A stretch of 14,477 nucleotides of DNA from Magnetovibrio sp. (GTDB taxonomy: Bacteria; Pseudomonadota; Alphaproteobacteria; Rhodospirillales; Magnetovibrionaceae): the NCBI GenBank assembly GCA_016763895.1, contig JAESSV010000207.1, positions 1-14,477 on the forward strand. The letters run 5' to 3'. Under the pieces are notes generated by a model. That model was not told the origin of the DNA, did no database searches, and saw nothing but the letters and a program-made list of their open reading frames with translations. Below, piece after piece: positions 6,088 to 14,013 of the stretch. Every line of letters starts with the position of its first letter. Position 1 is the stretch's first letter. The position numbers and the translations under genes were made by a program.

Positions 6088-8205
6088 ATGACCCCTAAAA
6101 ATCTATTCAGTTGGCGCCCCTTTTGGGCGAAACGTTTTGGTACAGCTCCATTCTTGCCCATGAATCGTGCAGAAATGGACGTGCTGGGTTGGGATTCGTG
6201 TGACATCGTTTTGGTCACCGGAGACGCCTACGTGGATCACCCCAGTTTTGGCATGGCGATCGTCGGCAGGCTTTTAGAAGCCCAAGGCTTTCGGGTTGGC
6301 ATCATTGCCCAACCAGACTGGTCCAGCGCCAAAGCTTTTCAAGCCTTGGGCGCGCCAAATCTGTTTTGGGGTGTGACTGCGGGAAACATGGATTCCATGG
6401 TCAACCGCTATACGGCCGATCGCCGTATTCGTCATAACGACAGCTACACCCCCAATGATGAAGGTGACAAACGCCCCGACCGGGCCACGATTGTTTACGC
6501 CCAGCGGTGCCGTGAAGCCTATAAGGATATTCCGATTGTGATCGGGGGGATCGAAGCTTCGTTGCGCCGTATCGCGCATTATGATTATTGGTCAGACAAG
6601 ATCCGGCGATCCATATTGGTGGATTCAAAGGCCGATATTTTGCTGTATGGCAACGCCGAACGTGCCATTGTCGAAGTCGCGCACCGGGTCGCCAAGGGCG
6701 AAACCCCCAAAGATATGTTTGATGTGCGCGGCGTGGCATTGATGGCCGCCAAGCTTCCCGACGGCTGGCGCGAACTCGATATGTCTGACCCCGACATTGA
6801 ACACCCGCGCATGGTCGGCGACAACATTGCGGTGCGGTTGCCGGGGTATAAGGCCGTTCAAGATGAACCGTTATTGTATGCCCAGGCGTCCCGGGTGTTG
6901 CACCAAGAAAGCAATGCATCCAACGCCAATGGCTTGATACAAGATCAAGGGGGGCGCGATGTCTTTTTATCAGCGCCGCCGATTCCGCTTTCGACTCCCG
7001 AAATGGACGGTGTTTTTGCCTTGCCATATGCAAGATCGCCTCATCCAGACTACGGCGACGCCCGCATTCCCGCGTGGGAAATGATCCGTTTTTCGGTCAA
7101 CATTATGCGCGGTTGTTTTGGCGGCTGTTCGTTTTGTTCCATCACCGAACACGAAGGCCGGGTGGTGCAAAACCGATCCGAAGATTCCATCATCAAAGAA
7201 ATCGAAGACATTCGCGACAAAGTCAAAGGCTTCACCGGACAGATTTCAGATCTGGGTGGACCCACCGCGAATATGTACCGCATGGCGTGCAAGGATGACA
7301 AAATTCAAGCCACGTGCCGCAGACTTTCCTGTGTGTACCCAAGCATTTGTGTAAATCTAAACACCGATCACAATCCCTTGATCAGCCTGTACCGCCGGGC
7401 CCGTACTCTGCCCGGTGTGAAGAAAATTTCCATTGCTTCGGGCTTGCGCTATGACTTGGCGGTGAAAAGCCCAACCTATGTCAAAGAATTGGTCGAACAT
7501 CATGTGGGCGGATATTTAAAGATTGCCCCGGAACACACCGAAGAAGGGCCGTTGTCCAAAATGATGAAGCCGGGCATTGGCACCTATGACCGGTTCAAAC
7601 AAATGTTTGACCAGGCTGCGCAAAAAGCGGGCAAAAAATATTATCTGATTCCATACTTCATCGCCGCCCACCCCGGCACCAGCGACGAAGACATGATGAA
7701 CTTGGCCATGTGGTTAAAACGCCAAGGCTTACGTGCGGACCAAGTGCAAACATTTTTGCCATCACCAATGTCGCTGTCGACCGCCATGTACCATTCCGAA
7801 CGCAATCCGTTGAAGGCTGTGCACCGCGAATCAGGCGAACGTGTGGTGACCGCCAAGGGCTTGAAACAACGCCGCTTGCACAAAGCTTTTCTGCGGTATC
7901 ACGATGCCAACAATTGGCCCATAATTCGGGAAGCCTTGAAAAAAATGGGCCGGGCCGATTTGATTGGACCCAGCAAAAAACACCTGGTTCCCGCGTGGCA
8001 ACCCAAAGGCACCGGACATCAAGGTTCCGGCGAAGGCACGCGCACAGGACGCAAACACGGCGAACAAAAATTCTTTACGCAACAGGCCGGTGAAGGCCGA
8101 CGTAGAGGCAACGGCAACACCAAAGGGCTTGGCATCAGCAGCGGTCCCGCCGAGGGCCGTAAAAGTTCCAGAGGCCCTAAGCGCCCTAAGTCTCCGAATC
8201 GTTAA
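6088..8205 (+). CDS. YgiQ-family (UPF0313) radical SAM protein
   Basis: This 705-residue protein belongs to the YgiQ family of radical SAM enzymes, whose substrate is not established to my knowledge. The N-terminus ([34 protein letters not shown]) is a near-signature match. A cobalamin-binding-like N-terminal half leads to the radical SAM core. The 4Fe-4S cluster cysteines are C343, C347 and C350 in GCFGGCSFC, a CX3CX2C motif, with SISSGLRYDL-like and [10 protein letters not shown] core motifs downstream. The last 65 or so residues, after HLVPAWQP (632-639), form a Gly/Arg/Lys-rich low-complexity tail that may bind nucleic acid. The ribosome site is weak, and a 5-bp GACCA/TGGTC hairpin (6060-6077) lies just before the start. 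The gene follows the small unknown gene after 42 bases, and its end overlaps the opposing flavoprotein gene by 20 bases. Confidence 0.93.
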   Translation: MTPKNLFSWRPFWAKRFGTAPFLPMNRAEMDVLGWDSCDIVLVTGDAYVDHPSFGMAIVGRLLEAQGFRVGIIAQPDWSSAKAFQALGAPNLFWGVTAGNMDSMVNRYTADRRIRHNDSYTPNDEGDKRPDRATIVYAQRCREAYKDIPIVIGGIEASLRRIAHYDYWSDKIRRSILVDSKADILLYGNAERAIVEVAHRVAKGETPKDMFDVRGVALMAAKLPDGWRELDMSDPDIEHPRMVGDNIAVRLPGYKAVQDEPLLYAQASRVLHQESNASNANGLIQDQGGRDVFLSAPPIPLSTPEMDGVFALPYARSPHPDYGDARIPAWEMIRFSVNIMRGCFGGCSFCSITEHEGRVVQNRSEDSIIKEIEDIRDKVKGFTGQISDLGGPTANMYRMACKDDKIQATCRRLSCVYPSICVNLNTDHNPLISLYRRARTLPGVKKISIASGLRYDLAVKSPTYVKELVEHHVGGYLKIAPEHTEEGPLSKMMKPGIGTYDRFKQMFDQAAQKAGKKYYLIPYFIAAHPGTSDEDMMNLAMWLKRQGLRADQVQTFLPSPMSLSTAMYHSERNPLKAVHRESGERVVTAKGLKQRRLHKAFLRYHDANNWPIIREALKKMGRADLIGPSKKHLVPAWQPKGTGHQGSGEGTRTGRKHGEQKFFTQQAGEGRRRGNGNTKGLGISSGPAEGRKSSRGPKRPKSPNR

Positions 8206-9418
8206 GACGTTTTAAAACAGCCTCACCGGCTTTACGCCCCGTTGCCATGCACGCACTCAACAAGTATCCGCCCGTTGGGGCGTCCCAATCCATCATTTCG
8301 CCACAAACAAAAACACCGGGCAGGGCGTTCAGTTGCAGGCCGTTGTCCAGGCTATGCCACGCCACGCCGCCCGCGCTGCTGATGGCTTCTGCGATGGGGC
8401 GGGGGCGGGCCACGGTCACGGGCAAGGCTTTGATGGCCGACGCCAAATGTACGGGTTCCCCAAAAACCTTTTTGGCGGTGCATTCGTACAACAACCCGGC
8501 CTTCACCCCGGATAAATTCAAGGTCCGCTTGAGATGCGTTGCCATGGATTTTTTGCCCCTTGGGCGCGCCACGCGATCTTGGACATCTGCGCCGGATCGA
8601 TCGGGCAAAAGGTCGATGGTCAAGGTCGCCGATCCTTTGGTCGAAATGGTGTCGCGTAACCGTGAAGACAAGGCATACACAGGTCCGCCTTCGATGCCGG
8701 ACTTTGTGATGACAAATTCTCCGGGGGTGGCGTTGCCATAAAAGCTGAGCTTGATATTTTTCACGGGCTGGCCTTCGAAACGGTCCAGAAAATGAGCGCT
8801 CCAATCCACATCAAAACCACAATTGGACGGTTTCAATGGGGTGATGCAAACGCCCTTGCTTTCAAGCCATTTTGCCCACGCCCCATCTGATCCAAGCTTG
8901 GGCAAGCTGGCTCCGCCAAGGGCCAATATTGTGGCGTCCGCGCGGACGGACACGTCGCCGTTGGGCGTTTCAAAACAAAGCGATCCTTGTTCATCCCACC
9001 CGGTCCATTTGTGCCGTGCATGAACGGTAAGACCCTTGGCACGTAGCCGTTTCAGCCATGCCCTTAAAAGCGGAGCGGCTTTAAAATCTTTGGGAAACAC
9101 CCGATTGGAACTGCCGACAAAGGTTTCAATGCCAAGCTCATTTGCCCACGTTTGGATAGCGGTGGGGGGGAAGGCATCAAGGGCCGGTTTAAGTTTGCTG
9201 CGCACATCGCCAAACCGTGCCACGAAATCGTCGTAAGATTCCGCATGGGTGAGGTTCAAGCCGCTTTTCCCGGCCATTAAAAACTTGCGGCCCACGGATG
9301 GCATGGCGTCATACAGGTCGACGGGGATGCCGTGATTGGTGAGAACTTCAGCGGCCATAAGACCGGCGGGGCCTCCGCCTATGATGGCGGCGCGAACGGT
9401 GTTTTGTGTGTTTTTCAT
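8186..9418 (-). CDS. HI0933/TIGR03862-type FAD-dependent flavoprotein
   Basis: This 410-residue flavoprotein is probably a cytoplasmic NAD(P)/FAD-dependent oxidoreductase, and its substrate is unknown. An N-terminal Rossmann fold binds the ADP part of FAD through GGGPAG (G14, G16, G19), with the acidic end of strand 2 in [22 protein letters not shown], a typical HI0933-family stretch. The C-terminal FAD contact, [20 protein letters not shown] followed by [12 protein letters not shown], matches the PP_4765-type subfamily (TIGR03862) better than general YhiN proteins. Length is normal. No clear Shine-Dalgarno lies before the ATG, so leaderless or weak initiation is possible. The region just upstream carries palindromes and two TTGACA boxes. 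Its 3' end overlaps the YgiQ gene tail to tail, so antisense effects are possible. The specific subfamily is from memory. Confidence 0.9.
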   Translation of the reverse strand: MKNTQNTVRAAIIGGGPAGLMAAEVLTNHGIPVDLYDAMPSVGRKFLMAGKSGLNLTHAESYDDFVARFGDVRSKLKPALDAFPPTAIQTWANELGIETFVGSSNRVFPKDFKAAPLLRAWLKRLRAKGLTVHARHKWTGWDEQGSLCFETPNGDVSVRADATILALGGASLPKLGSDGAWAKWLESKGVCITPLKPSNCGFDVDWSAHFLDRFEGQPVKNIKLSFYGNATPGEFVITKSGIEGGPVYALSSRLRDTISTKGSATLTIDLLPDRSGADVQDRVARPRGKKSMATHLKRTLNLSGVKAGLLYECTAKKVFGEPVHLASAIKALPVTVARPRPIAEAISSAGGVAWHSLDNGLQLNALPGVFVCGEMMDWDAPTGGYLLSACMATGRKAGEAVLKRLNDSET

Positions 9419-9444
9419 ACGGGGATTTGCACTGAAGTAGACTC

Positions 9445-9480
9445 AGTTGTCAATATGAGTTGTCAACTCAAGTTATAACT
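9445..9480 (-). promoter_or_regulatory. Palindrome and TTGACA cluster upstream of the flavoprotein gene
   Basis: TGAGTTG-T-CAACTCA (9456-9470) is a perfect 15-base palindrome. AGTTGTCAA occurs at 9445-9453 and again at 9458-9466, and AGTTATAACT (9471-9480) is a further perfect palindrome next to it. On the minus strand both AGTTGTCAA copies give a TTGACA -35-like box. The one at 9466-9461 has TCTACT 19 bases on as a poor -10. The arrangement resembles operator-plus-promoter regions of MarR-like or similar dimeric repressors. The regulator is unknown and the promoter assignment is weak. Confidence 0.45.
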
Positions 9481-9528
9481 AGGGACCGGTCATGAGCCAC
9501 GAACAACCTTGCGGCGCGAGATCAGAAC

Positions 9529-10992
9529 TCAACCGATAAAGCCCCACGTAGACCCCGCCATGCCCCAATGCCCATAACCGTGCACAAGAGTATACAGCAA
9601 TTTTCCGCTGCACGCCGTTTTTGGCAAATGGTTGGTATGGATGGTGACGCTGATCAACCACGGGGGTTTGACTTGGGGCATGTCTTTGTATTTAACGATC
9701 TGAATGTTACGCTCAGGCGCTTGAAGATGTTGGTTAAAGTCCATCACGGTTTTAAGTTGGACATTCACTTCGGTGGCGATGTCGATCGGGCCGGGCTTGG
9801 AATTTTTAAGAATATAAGTCAGAGCATGAGCATAGTCCCCACGCCCCGTGGCCAGAAATTGTTTCACCGCCCATCCATTGGCGGCAAGCAAAACGACAAC
9901 GCTCAGCATGGCCAATAAAGAGGCCCCACGTCCGCGCTTTTTAAGCTCGGCCATGACTTCGACGATCAACACCGGGACAAAAACAAAAACGGCAAAGAAA
10001 TAACGCCCATGGGGAATGGCGGGTTGTCCTGATATATAAAAAAGGGCGGGGATGCCGACCAATATAAGCCCAAGGGGCAAGGCTCGAACATTGCCAATGG
10101 CCGCAAGCCAGGCCACGCTTCCGATCATGGTTATGATATATAAGCCGCTGAACAGACCCGGTTTTTGGGGCTCAAATCCACCCGTAGAAAACCGAACCAT
10201 TTCATCAAGGGCGGTTCCAAAACAGCTTTGATCGACACAGGTGAGCGTGCTGCCGCCAAATCCAAGCAAAACATTTTGGGAAGAAACACCGTAAAAGATC
10301 CCCGAAACAATAACCAAGAGACCGCCGATCAAAGGGCCGTTGAGACGTACGGTGGCCTGAAAGGCTTGAACCATCGTGTGACCATTTAAAATTTGTCGCA
10401 CCCCAAACGTCACGGACAAAGCAACAAGAATGGGCAACATGGCAAAATGGGACAGCACCCCCAAAATTCCCACGATGCCATAGCTCCACCGGGCTTGCCA
10501 CGCGGTTGTGGTTATGGGTTCGATGGATGTAAACGCCAACAATGCCCATAACATCATCGGTCCATAGCCACGGGCTTCGGACCCAAAATTCACGAACGGA
10601 TACAAGATCGCCACCAAAGCCATGGCCGTAAGCAGCCGCAGGGCTCTGTTGTGGTTCACGTTGCGCGCCGCAATCCATCCCGCGACAACGATGCTGACCG
10701 TTCCCGTTGTGACCGATAAAAAATGATAGACCCAAGGCGCGCGACCGGGGCCCATCATATACAGCCACCACGTATTCAAGGGATGATTATTGTCTTTGGG
10801 CAACTTCCAAAAAGCTTCGTGCCAGGCATCCAACCCAAGGGCCGCGTTCAAAGACCAAATTTCGTCAAACCATAATTCACCGAAGGCGCCTTGCAAACGC
10901 ACCAAAAACCCAACCACCACAATCACCGCCGCCAATCCAAGATGAAGTGGACGAATGCGGCTGGTCGCAGATGGGGAAGGATGAAAAGCCAT
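9529..10992 (-). CDS. Polytopic membrane glycosyltransferase (GT-C/family 39-like)
   Basis: This 487-residue inner-membrane protein has about ten hydrophobic segments, from LHLGLAAVIVVVGFLVRL (16-33) to VVVLLAANGWAVKQF. The motif GELWFDEIWSLNAA, with D43-E44 right after the first membrane segment, and NNHPLNTWW further on are characteristic of GT-C fold enzymes of the ArnT/PMT type, in which the acidic pair on the outer loop is catalytic. GSEARGYGPMMLW fits the conserved RGY/RAY element. A soluble C-terminal part of about 90 residues is predicted on the periplasmic side. Such enzymes move sugars from lipid-phosphate donors to lipids, glycans or proteins outside the membrane, and the acceptor here is unknown. 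The ribosome site AGGAG (10996-11000) is only three bases from the ATG. It is probably translated with the hydrolase gene 21 bases upstream. Confidence 0.82.
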   Translation of the reverse strand: MAFHPSPSATSRIRPLHLGLAAVIVVVGFLVRLQGAFGELWFDEIWSLNAALGLDAWHEAFWKLPKDNNHPLNTWWLYMMGPGRAPWVYHFLSVTTGTVSIVVAGWIAARNVNHNRALRLLTAMALVAILYPFVNFGSEARGYGPMMLWALLAFTSIEPITTTAWQARWSYGIVGILGVLSHFAMLPILVALSVTFGVRQILNGHTMVQAFQATVRLNGPLIGGLLVIVSGIFYGVSSQNVLLGFGGSTLTCVDQSCFGTALDEMVRFSTGGFEPQKPGLFSGLYIITMIGSVAWLAAIGNVRALPLGLILVGIPALFYISGQPAIPHGRYFFAVFVFVPVLIVEVMAELKKRGRGASLLAMLSVVVLLAANGWAVKQFLATGRGDYAHALTYILKNSKPGPIDIATEVNVQLKTVMDFNQHLQAPERNIQIVKYKDMPQVKPPWLISVTIHTNHLPKTACSGKLLYTLVHGYGHWGMAGSTWGFIG

Positions 10993-11013
10993 GGTCTCCT
11001 GTCTGCGTTTAGG

Positions 11014-11667
11014 TCAAGACGCTAATGCACGGTCACCGACAAAAGGATTGCTGGCCCGTTCTTCACCAAATGTGGACGTTGGCCCGTGTCCGGGAATGAA
11101 CGTCACATCGTTGCCCAAAGGCCAAAGCTTTTGGGTGATCGAATTTTCCAGGGTTTTAAGATCTCCTCGCGGAAAATCCGTGCGCCCAATAGATCCTTTA
11201 AACAACACGTCGCCGACTTGTGCAAGTTTTGCGTCTTTGCAATACAACACCACATGGCCGGGGGTATGGCCGGGAGTATGGATGACGTCTAACGTAATGT
11301 TGCCAAACGTGATCTGATCGCCATCGTTTAACCACGCATTGCCCACCACATCCTTGCCACCGTCAAGATCATACATATTTTGTGCGGCGACCACGGCTGT
11401 GGTGATAAACGCATCGTCTTGATGCGGACCAATGATGGGAACTCCGGTCGCTTTACTTAAATCCATAGCGCCCCCCACATGATCAAAATGACCATGGGTG
11501 AGGACAACTTTTTCAAGAATGATTTGATTTTCCTTGAGGGCGTCCAACAAATCAGAAACATCCCCACCCGGATCAACAACGATCCCTTTTTGAGTCTCAT
11601 CACACCAAAATATCGTGCAGTTTTGCTGTAACGGCGTGACGGGAATAATTGAGGCTTTTAAGGACAT
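11014..11667 (-). CDS. MBL-fold metal-dependent hydrolase (glyoxalase II/YcbL-like)
   Basis: This 217-residue cytoplasmic hydrolase has the full dinuclear-metal set of the metallo-beta-lactamase superfamily: H58, H60, D62 and H63 in THGHFDH, H134 in TPGHTPGH, D153 in VGD and H194 in PGHG. The DPGG turn is at 32-35. The size and the SIGRTDFPRGD element suit YcbL-type glyoxalase II-like thioesterases, which may cleave S-lactoylglutathione. The substrate is not proven. I chose ATG at 11667, because TGGAAC sits at a good distance and the protein begins typically. A GTG at 11682 would add five residues but lacks a ribosome site. It is the first gene of the minus-strand pair with the glycosyltransferase, and a 16-base palindrome (11693-11708) lies 26 bases upstream. 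Confidence 0.92.
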   Translation of the reverse strand: MSLKASIIPVTPLQQNCTIFWCDETQKGIVVDPGGDVSDLLDALKENQIILEKVVLTHGHFDHVGGAMDLSKATGVPIIGPHQDDAFITTAVVAAQNMYDLDGGKDVVGNAWLNDGDQITFGNITLDVIHTPGHTPGHVVLYCKDAKLAQVGDVLFKGSIGRTDFPRGDLKTLENSITQKLWPLGNDVTFIPGHGPTSTFGEERASNPFVGDRALAS

Positions 11668-11692
11668 TTTGGTTCCATCCACTTGGGAAGCT

Positions 11693-11708
11693 TACGAATG
11701 AATTCGTA
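11693..11708 (-). promoter_or_regulatory. Operator-like 16-base palindrome before the MBL hydrolase gene
   Basis: TACGAAT-GA-ATTCGTA is perfectly symmetric in its 7-bp arms. It ends 26 bases upstream of the hydrolase ATG, where a transcription start and operator are expected. The arms are short and the centre only two bases, which favours a protein site over an RNA hairpin. No matching regulator is encoded next to it. Confidence 0.5.
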
Positions 11709-11908
11709 CACAAAATACGATGTGTTGGGCTTGTTATCTAACCTTGGTGGGGCGGTGAGATGCGAAGGGGAAAGTCAGTGATTTTGCGGATTTAATGAAA
11801 TCCATCAATCTGTCATAGCAGATTTGTCGCAGCGTGGGTCACTGTTTTTTAGATTATTAAATAACCAGCCCCCCATTATCGATGGTCTGGTGATCTGGTG
11901 CGCTCTTC

Positions 11909-11927
11909 CTAAACGTATTGCGTTTAG
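11909..11927. promoter_or_regulatory. Inverted repeat upstream of the purine permease gene
   Basis: CTAAACG (11909-11915) and CGTTTAG (11921-11927) are exact reverse complements around TATTG. It lies about 175 bases before the permease start. There is no T-run on either side, so a terminator is unlikely. It may be an operator for the purine genes, or a stem in a long leader. Confidence 0.4.
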
Positions 11928-12033
11928 AACTGGATTTTGCTCGAATATTTATGGGCTTTTGGACTTAAATTTATAGGATGGTTTTTTGCTTTCTGTAAAC
12001 ATATTCAAGGCTTTATCGGCGCGGCTGTATGGC

Positions 12034-12064
12034 TTGACGTTAGGGTTCTTTCTGTGCGTTATAC
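12034..12064 (+). promoter_or_regulatory. Weak promoter candidate for the purine permease operon
   Basis: TTGACG (12034-12039, five of six) is followed by TTATAC (12059-12064) after 19 bases, or TATACA after 20. The -35 is good, but the spacer is longer than the usual 16 to 18, so the call is tentative. Transcription would start about 30 bases before the permease ATG. Confidence 0.25.
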
Positions 12065-12090
12065 AAATCTAATTTTGGGCGATTCTATCA

Positions 12091-12095
12091 AGGGG
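12091..12095 (+). promoter_or_regulatory. Ribosome binding site fixing the permease start
   Basis: AGGGG at 12091-12095, six bases before ATG at 12102, decides this start over the upstream TTG at 11937. The protein then begins MRWLDQYFGI, as is usual for AzgA-type permeases. Confidence 0.75.
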
Positions 12096-12101
12096 ATTTA
12101 T

Positions 12102-13397
12102 ATGAGGTGGCTTGATCAATACTTTGGCATTTCTGCCAGAGGGAGCTCGGTGCGAACTGAAATTCTGGCGGGCGTGGCAACTTTTTTGACGATGGCTTAT
12201 ATCATTGTTGTGAACCCGGCTATTTTGTCGACGGCGGGTTTAGACTTTGGCGCTGTTTTTGTCGCGACGATTGTTGCCGCCGTGGTCGGGTGTTCCATTA
12301 TGGGGCTGTGGGCCAATTGGCCCGTGGCGATGGCGCCGGGCATGGGGCTAAACGCCTTTTTCACCTTTGGTGTTGTGCTGGGCATGAAACAGCCTTGGGA
12401 AGTGGCGTTGGGTGCGGTCGCGGTCAGCGGCGTTTTGTTTTTGGTGTTGAGCCTGACCGGGCTTCGTGAATGGGTGATCAATTCCATTCCGAAATCGTTA
12501 AAGTTGGGCATTGGCGCCGGCATCGGCATGTTCTTGGCCATCATCGGTTTGAAAAATGCCGGCGTGGTGGTGGATCATCCAGCAACTCTTGTCGGACTTG
12601 GGGATTTCACCAGCCTTCCTGTTGTGTTGTTCTTGGTCGGGTTTTGCATCATGGTGGTTCTTGATCGTTTGCGCGTGCCCGGTGGCATTGTGATCGGCGT
12701 GGTCGCGGTCAGCATCGTTGGCTGGCTCACGGGGACGTCCGAATTCGCGGGTGTCGTTGGGGCCATTCCCAGTTTAGAGCCCACGCTTTTAAAACTTGAT
12801 ATTCAAGGTGCCTTGACCGCCACCATGATCGGGGTGGTGTTTGCGTTTTTGTTCGTGGATTTTTTCGACACCGCAGGTACGCTCACCAGCGTCGCAAACA
12901 TTGCCGGAAAAATTGACGAGGATGGCAAAATTGAAAACATTGGCCGAGCGGTGGTGAGCGATTCAATCGCGACCATCGTGGGCGCCTTGTTTGGCACTTC
13001 GAACACAACGTCCTATATCGAAAGTGCGGCTGGCATCAAAGAAGGGGGCCGCACGGGGTTAACGGCGGTTGTTGTGGCGGTCTTGTTTTTGTTGTGTTTG
13101 GTGTTCGCGCCTTTGGCAAAAAGTATTCCGGCTTATGCGACAGGGGCCGCTTTGGTGTTCGTCGCCACTCATTTCATGCGCAATATGATCGACATTGATT
13201 GGGATGATGTGACGGAATATTCTCCGGCTGTGTTGGCGGCGATATTGATGCCGTTGACCTTTTCCATCGCCAACGGAATTGCCATTGGTTTCATCACTTA
13301 TGCCGTGGTTAAAATCGCCAGTGGGCGGATATCTGATGCCAACCCGGCGGTGCTGTTGGTGGCGGTGTTGGGTGCGTTGCATTATGGGTTCGGGTGA
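12102..13397 (+). CDS. NCS2-family purine permease (AzgA/PbuG-like)
   Basis: This 431-residue inner-membrane transporter belongs to the AzgA-like branch of NCS2 (COG2252), known for proton-coupled uptake of adenine, guanine and hypoxanthine. Family signatures are clear: EILAGVATFLTMAYIIVVNP near the N-terminus, VAMAPGMGLNAFFTF, LFVDFFDTAGTL and GTSNTTSYIESAAGI followed by EGGRTGLTAV. Hydrophobic segments run through the whole length, consistent with the 14-helix NCS2 fold. Length is as expected with ATG 12102. The stop is seven bases before the phosphoribosyltransferase ATG, so the two genes form an uptake-plus-salvage unit. The exact purine range cannot be read from the sequence. Confidence 0.94.
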   Translation: MRWLDQYFGISARGSSVRTEILAGVATFLTMAYIIVVNPAILSTAGLDFGAVFVATIVAAVVGCSIMGLWANWPVAMAPGMGLNAFFTFGVVLGMKQPWEVALGAVAVSGVLFLVLSLTGLREWVINSIPKSLKLGIGAGIGMFLAIIGLKNAGVVVDHPATLVGLGDFTSLPVVLFLVGFCIMVVLDRLRVPGGIVIGVVAVSIVGWLTGTSEFAGVVGAIPSLEPTLLKLDIQGALTATMIGVVFAFLFVDFFDTAGTLTSVANIAGKIDEDGKIENIGRAVVSDSIATIVGALFGTSNTTSYIESAAGIKEGGRTGLTAVVVAVLFLLCLVFAPLAKSIPAYATGAALVFVATHFMRNMIDIDWDDVTEYSPAVLAAILMPLTFSIANGIAIGFITYAVVKIASGRISDANPAVLLVAVLGALHYGFG

Positions 13398-13404
13398 TTT
13401 GAAC

Positions 13405-13944
13405 ATGGACAAGATCTTTATTTCTGCAAATGAATTGTTGGACAATTCGTACCGTCTGGCGCTGAAGGTTTTAGAAGACGGATTTAAACCAGATTACATC
13501 ATCGGCATCTGGAGAGGCGGAGCCCCGGTCGGCATCGCCGTGCAAGAACTGTTGGCGTACAAAGGCATTGAAACGGACCACATTTCTATTCGCACGTCGT
13601 CGTATACCGCAATTGAAGAACAAAGCGATGACGTGCGTGTTCACGGGCTACATTATATTATTGAAAATGTGAACGCGGGCGATAGCTTGTTGATCGTGGA
13701 CGATACCTTTGATACCGGGCGCAGCGTCGGGGCCGTGATTGATGCCATTAAAGATTTATCTCGGGCCAACGCGCCGGGGACAATTCGGGTCGCAACGGTG
13801 TATTACAAACCCACCAAGCGCAAAGTGGATTTCGAGCCGGACTATTATGTGCAAATAACCGACAAATGGTTGGTCTTTCCCCACGAATTGCAAGGCTTAA
13901 GCAAAGCCGAAATCGAACGCCATAAACCCCTTGCTCTACAATAA
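13405..13944 (+). CDS. Purine-type phosphoribosyltransferase
   Basis: This 179-residue cytoplasmic enzyme of the type I PRTase fold most likely converts a purine base plus PRPP into the nucleotide. The PRPP-binding signature is LLIVDDTFDTGRS (95-107), with the paired acidic residues D99-D100. The PPi-binding loop is WRGGAPVG (36-43). Near the C-terminus, DYYVQITDKWLVFPHE matches the aromatic base-binding region of COG2236-like hypoxanthine/xanthine PRTases. ATG 13405 was chosen because the protein starts cleanly there and GGTGA in the end of the permease gene lies eight bases upstream, which suggests translational coupling. The adjacent permease supports a purine substrate. Which base is used (hypoxanthine, guanine or xanthine) is not determined. 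Confidence 0.88.
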   Translation: MDKIFISANELLDNSYRLALKVLEDGFKPDYIIGIWRGGAPVGIAVQELLAYKGIETDHISIRTSSYTAIEEQSDDVRVHGLHYIIENVNAGDSLLIVDDTFDTGRSVGAVIDAIKDLSRANAPGTIRVATVYYKPTKRKVDFEPDYYVQITDKWLVFPHELQGLSKAEIERHKPLALQ

Positions 13945-14013
13945 AACTTGCTAAGCGCGGTATTGAAGCTACAACTACATCAAATGTAATCTTATAAATG
14001 ATGGATGCAGCTC

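Larger units (their letters stand above)
11668..12101. other. Divergent intergenic control region
   Basis: The 434 bases between the hydrolase start (minus) and the purine permease start (plus) hold no convincing gene. An open frame runs upstream from the permease to TTG at 11937, but it looks fortuitous. The region holds a 16-base palindrome (11693-11708), a GGATTT/AAATCC hairpin with a 4-base loop (11788-11803), two direct copies of TCTGGTG (11886-11892 and 11894-11900), a 19-base inverted repeat (11909-11927) and a weak promoter candidate at 12034-12064. Both divergent promoters are expected here. I see no purine-riboswitch core before the permease. Confidence 0.65.

Noticed and set aside
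11668..11682. GTG start of the MBL hydrolase five codons upstream
   Set aside because: No ribosome site precedes it. ATG 11667 has GGA-rich sequence at a suitable distance and gives the usual N-terminus.
11937..12101. 55-residue N-terminal extension of the purine permease
   Set aside because: It starts with TTG and has no ribosome site, whereas ATG 12102 has AGGGG at six bases and yields the normal family length.
13279..13404. Upstream extension of the phosphoribosyltransferase frame
   Set aside because: It lies wholly within the permease gene in another frame and has unlikely composition (RRCCWWRCWVRC).
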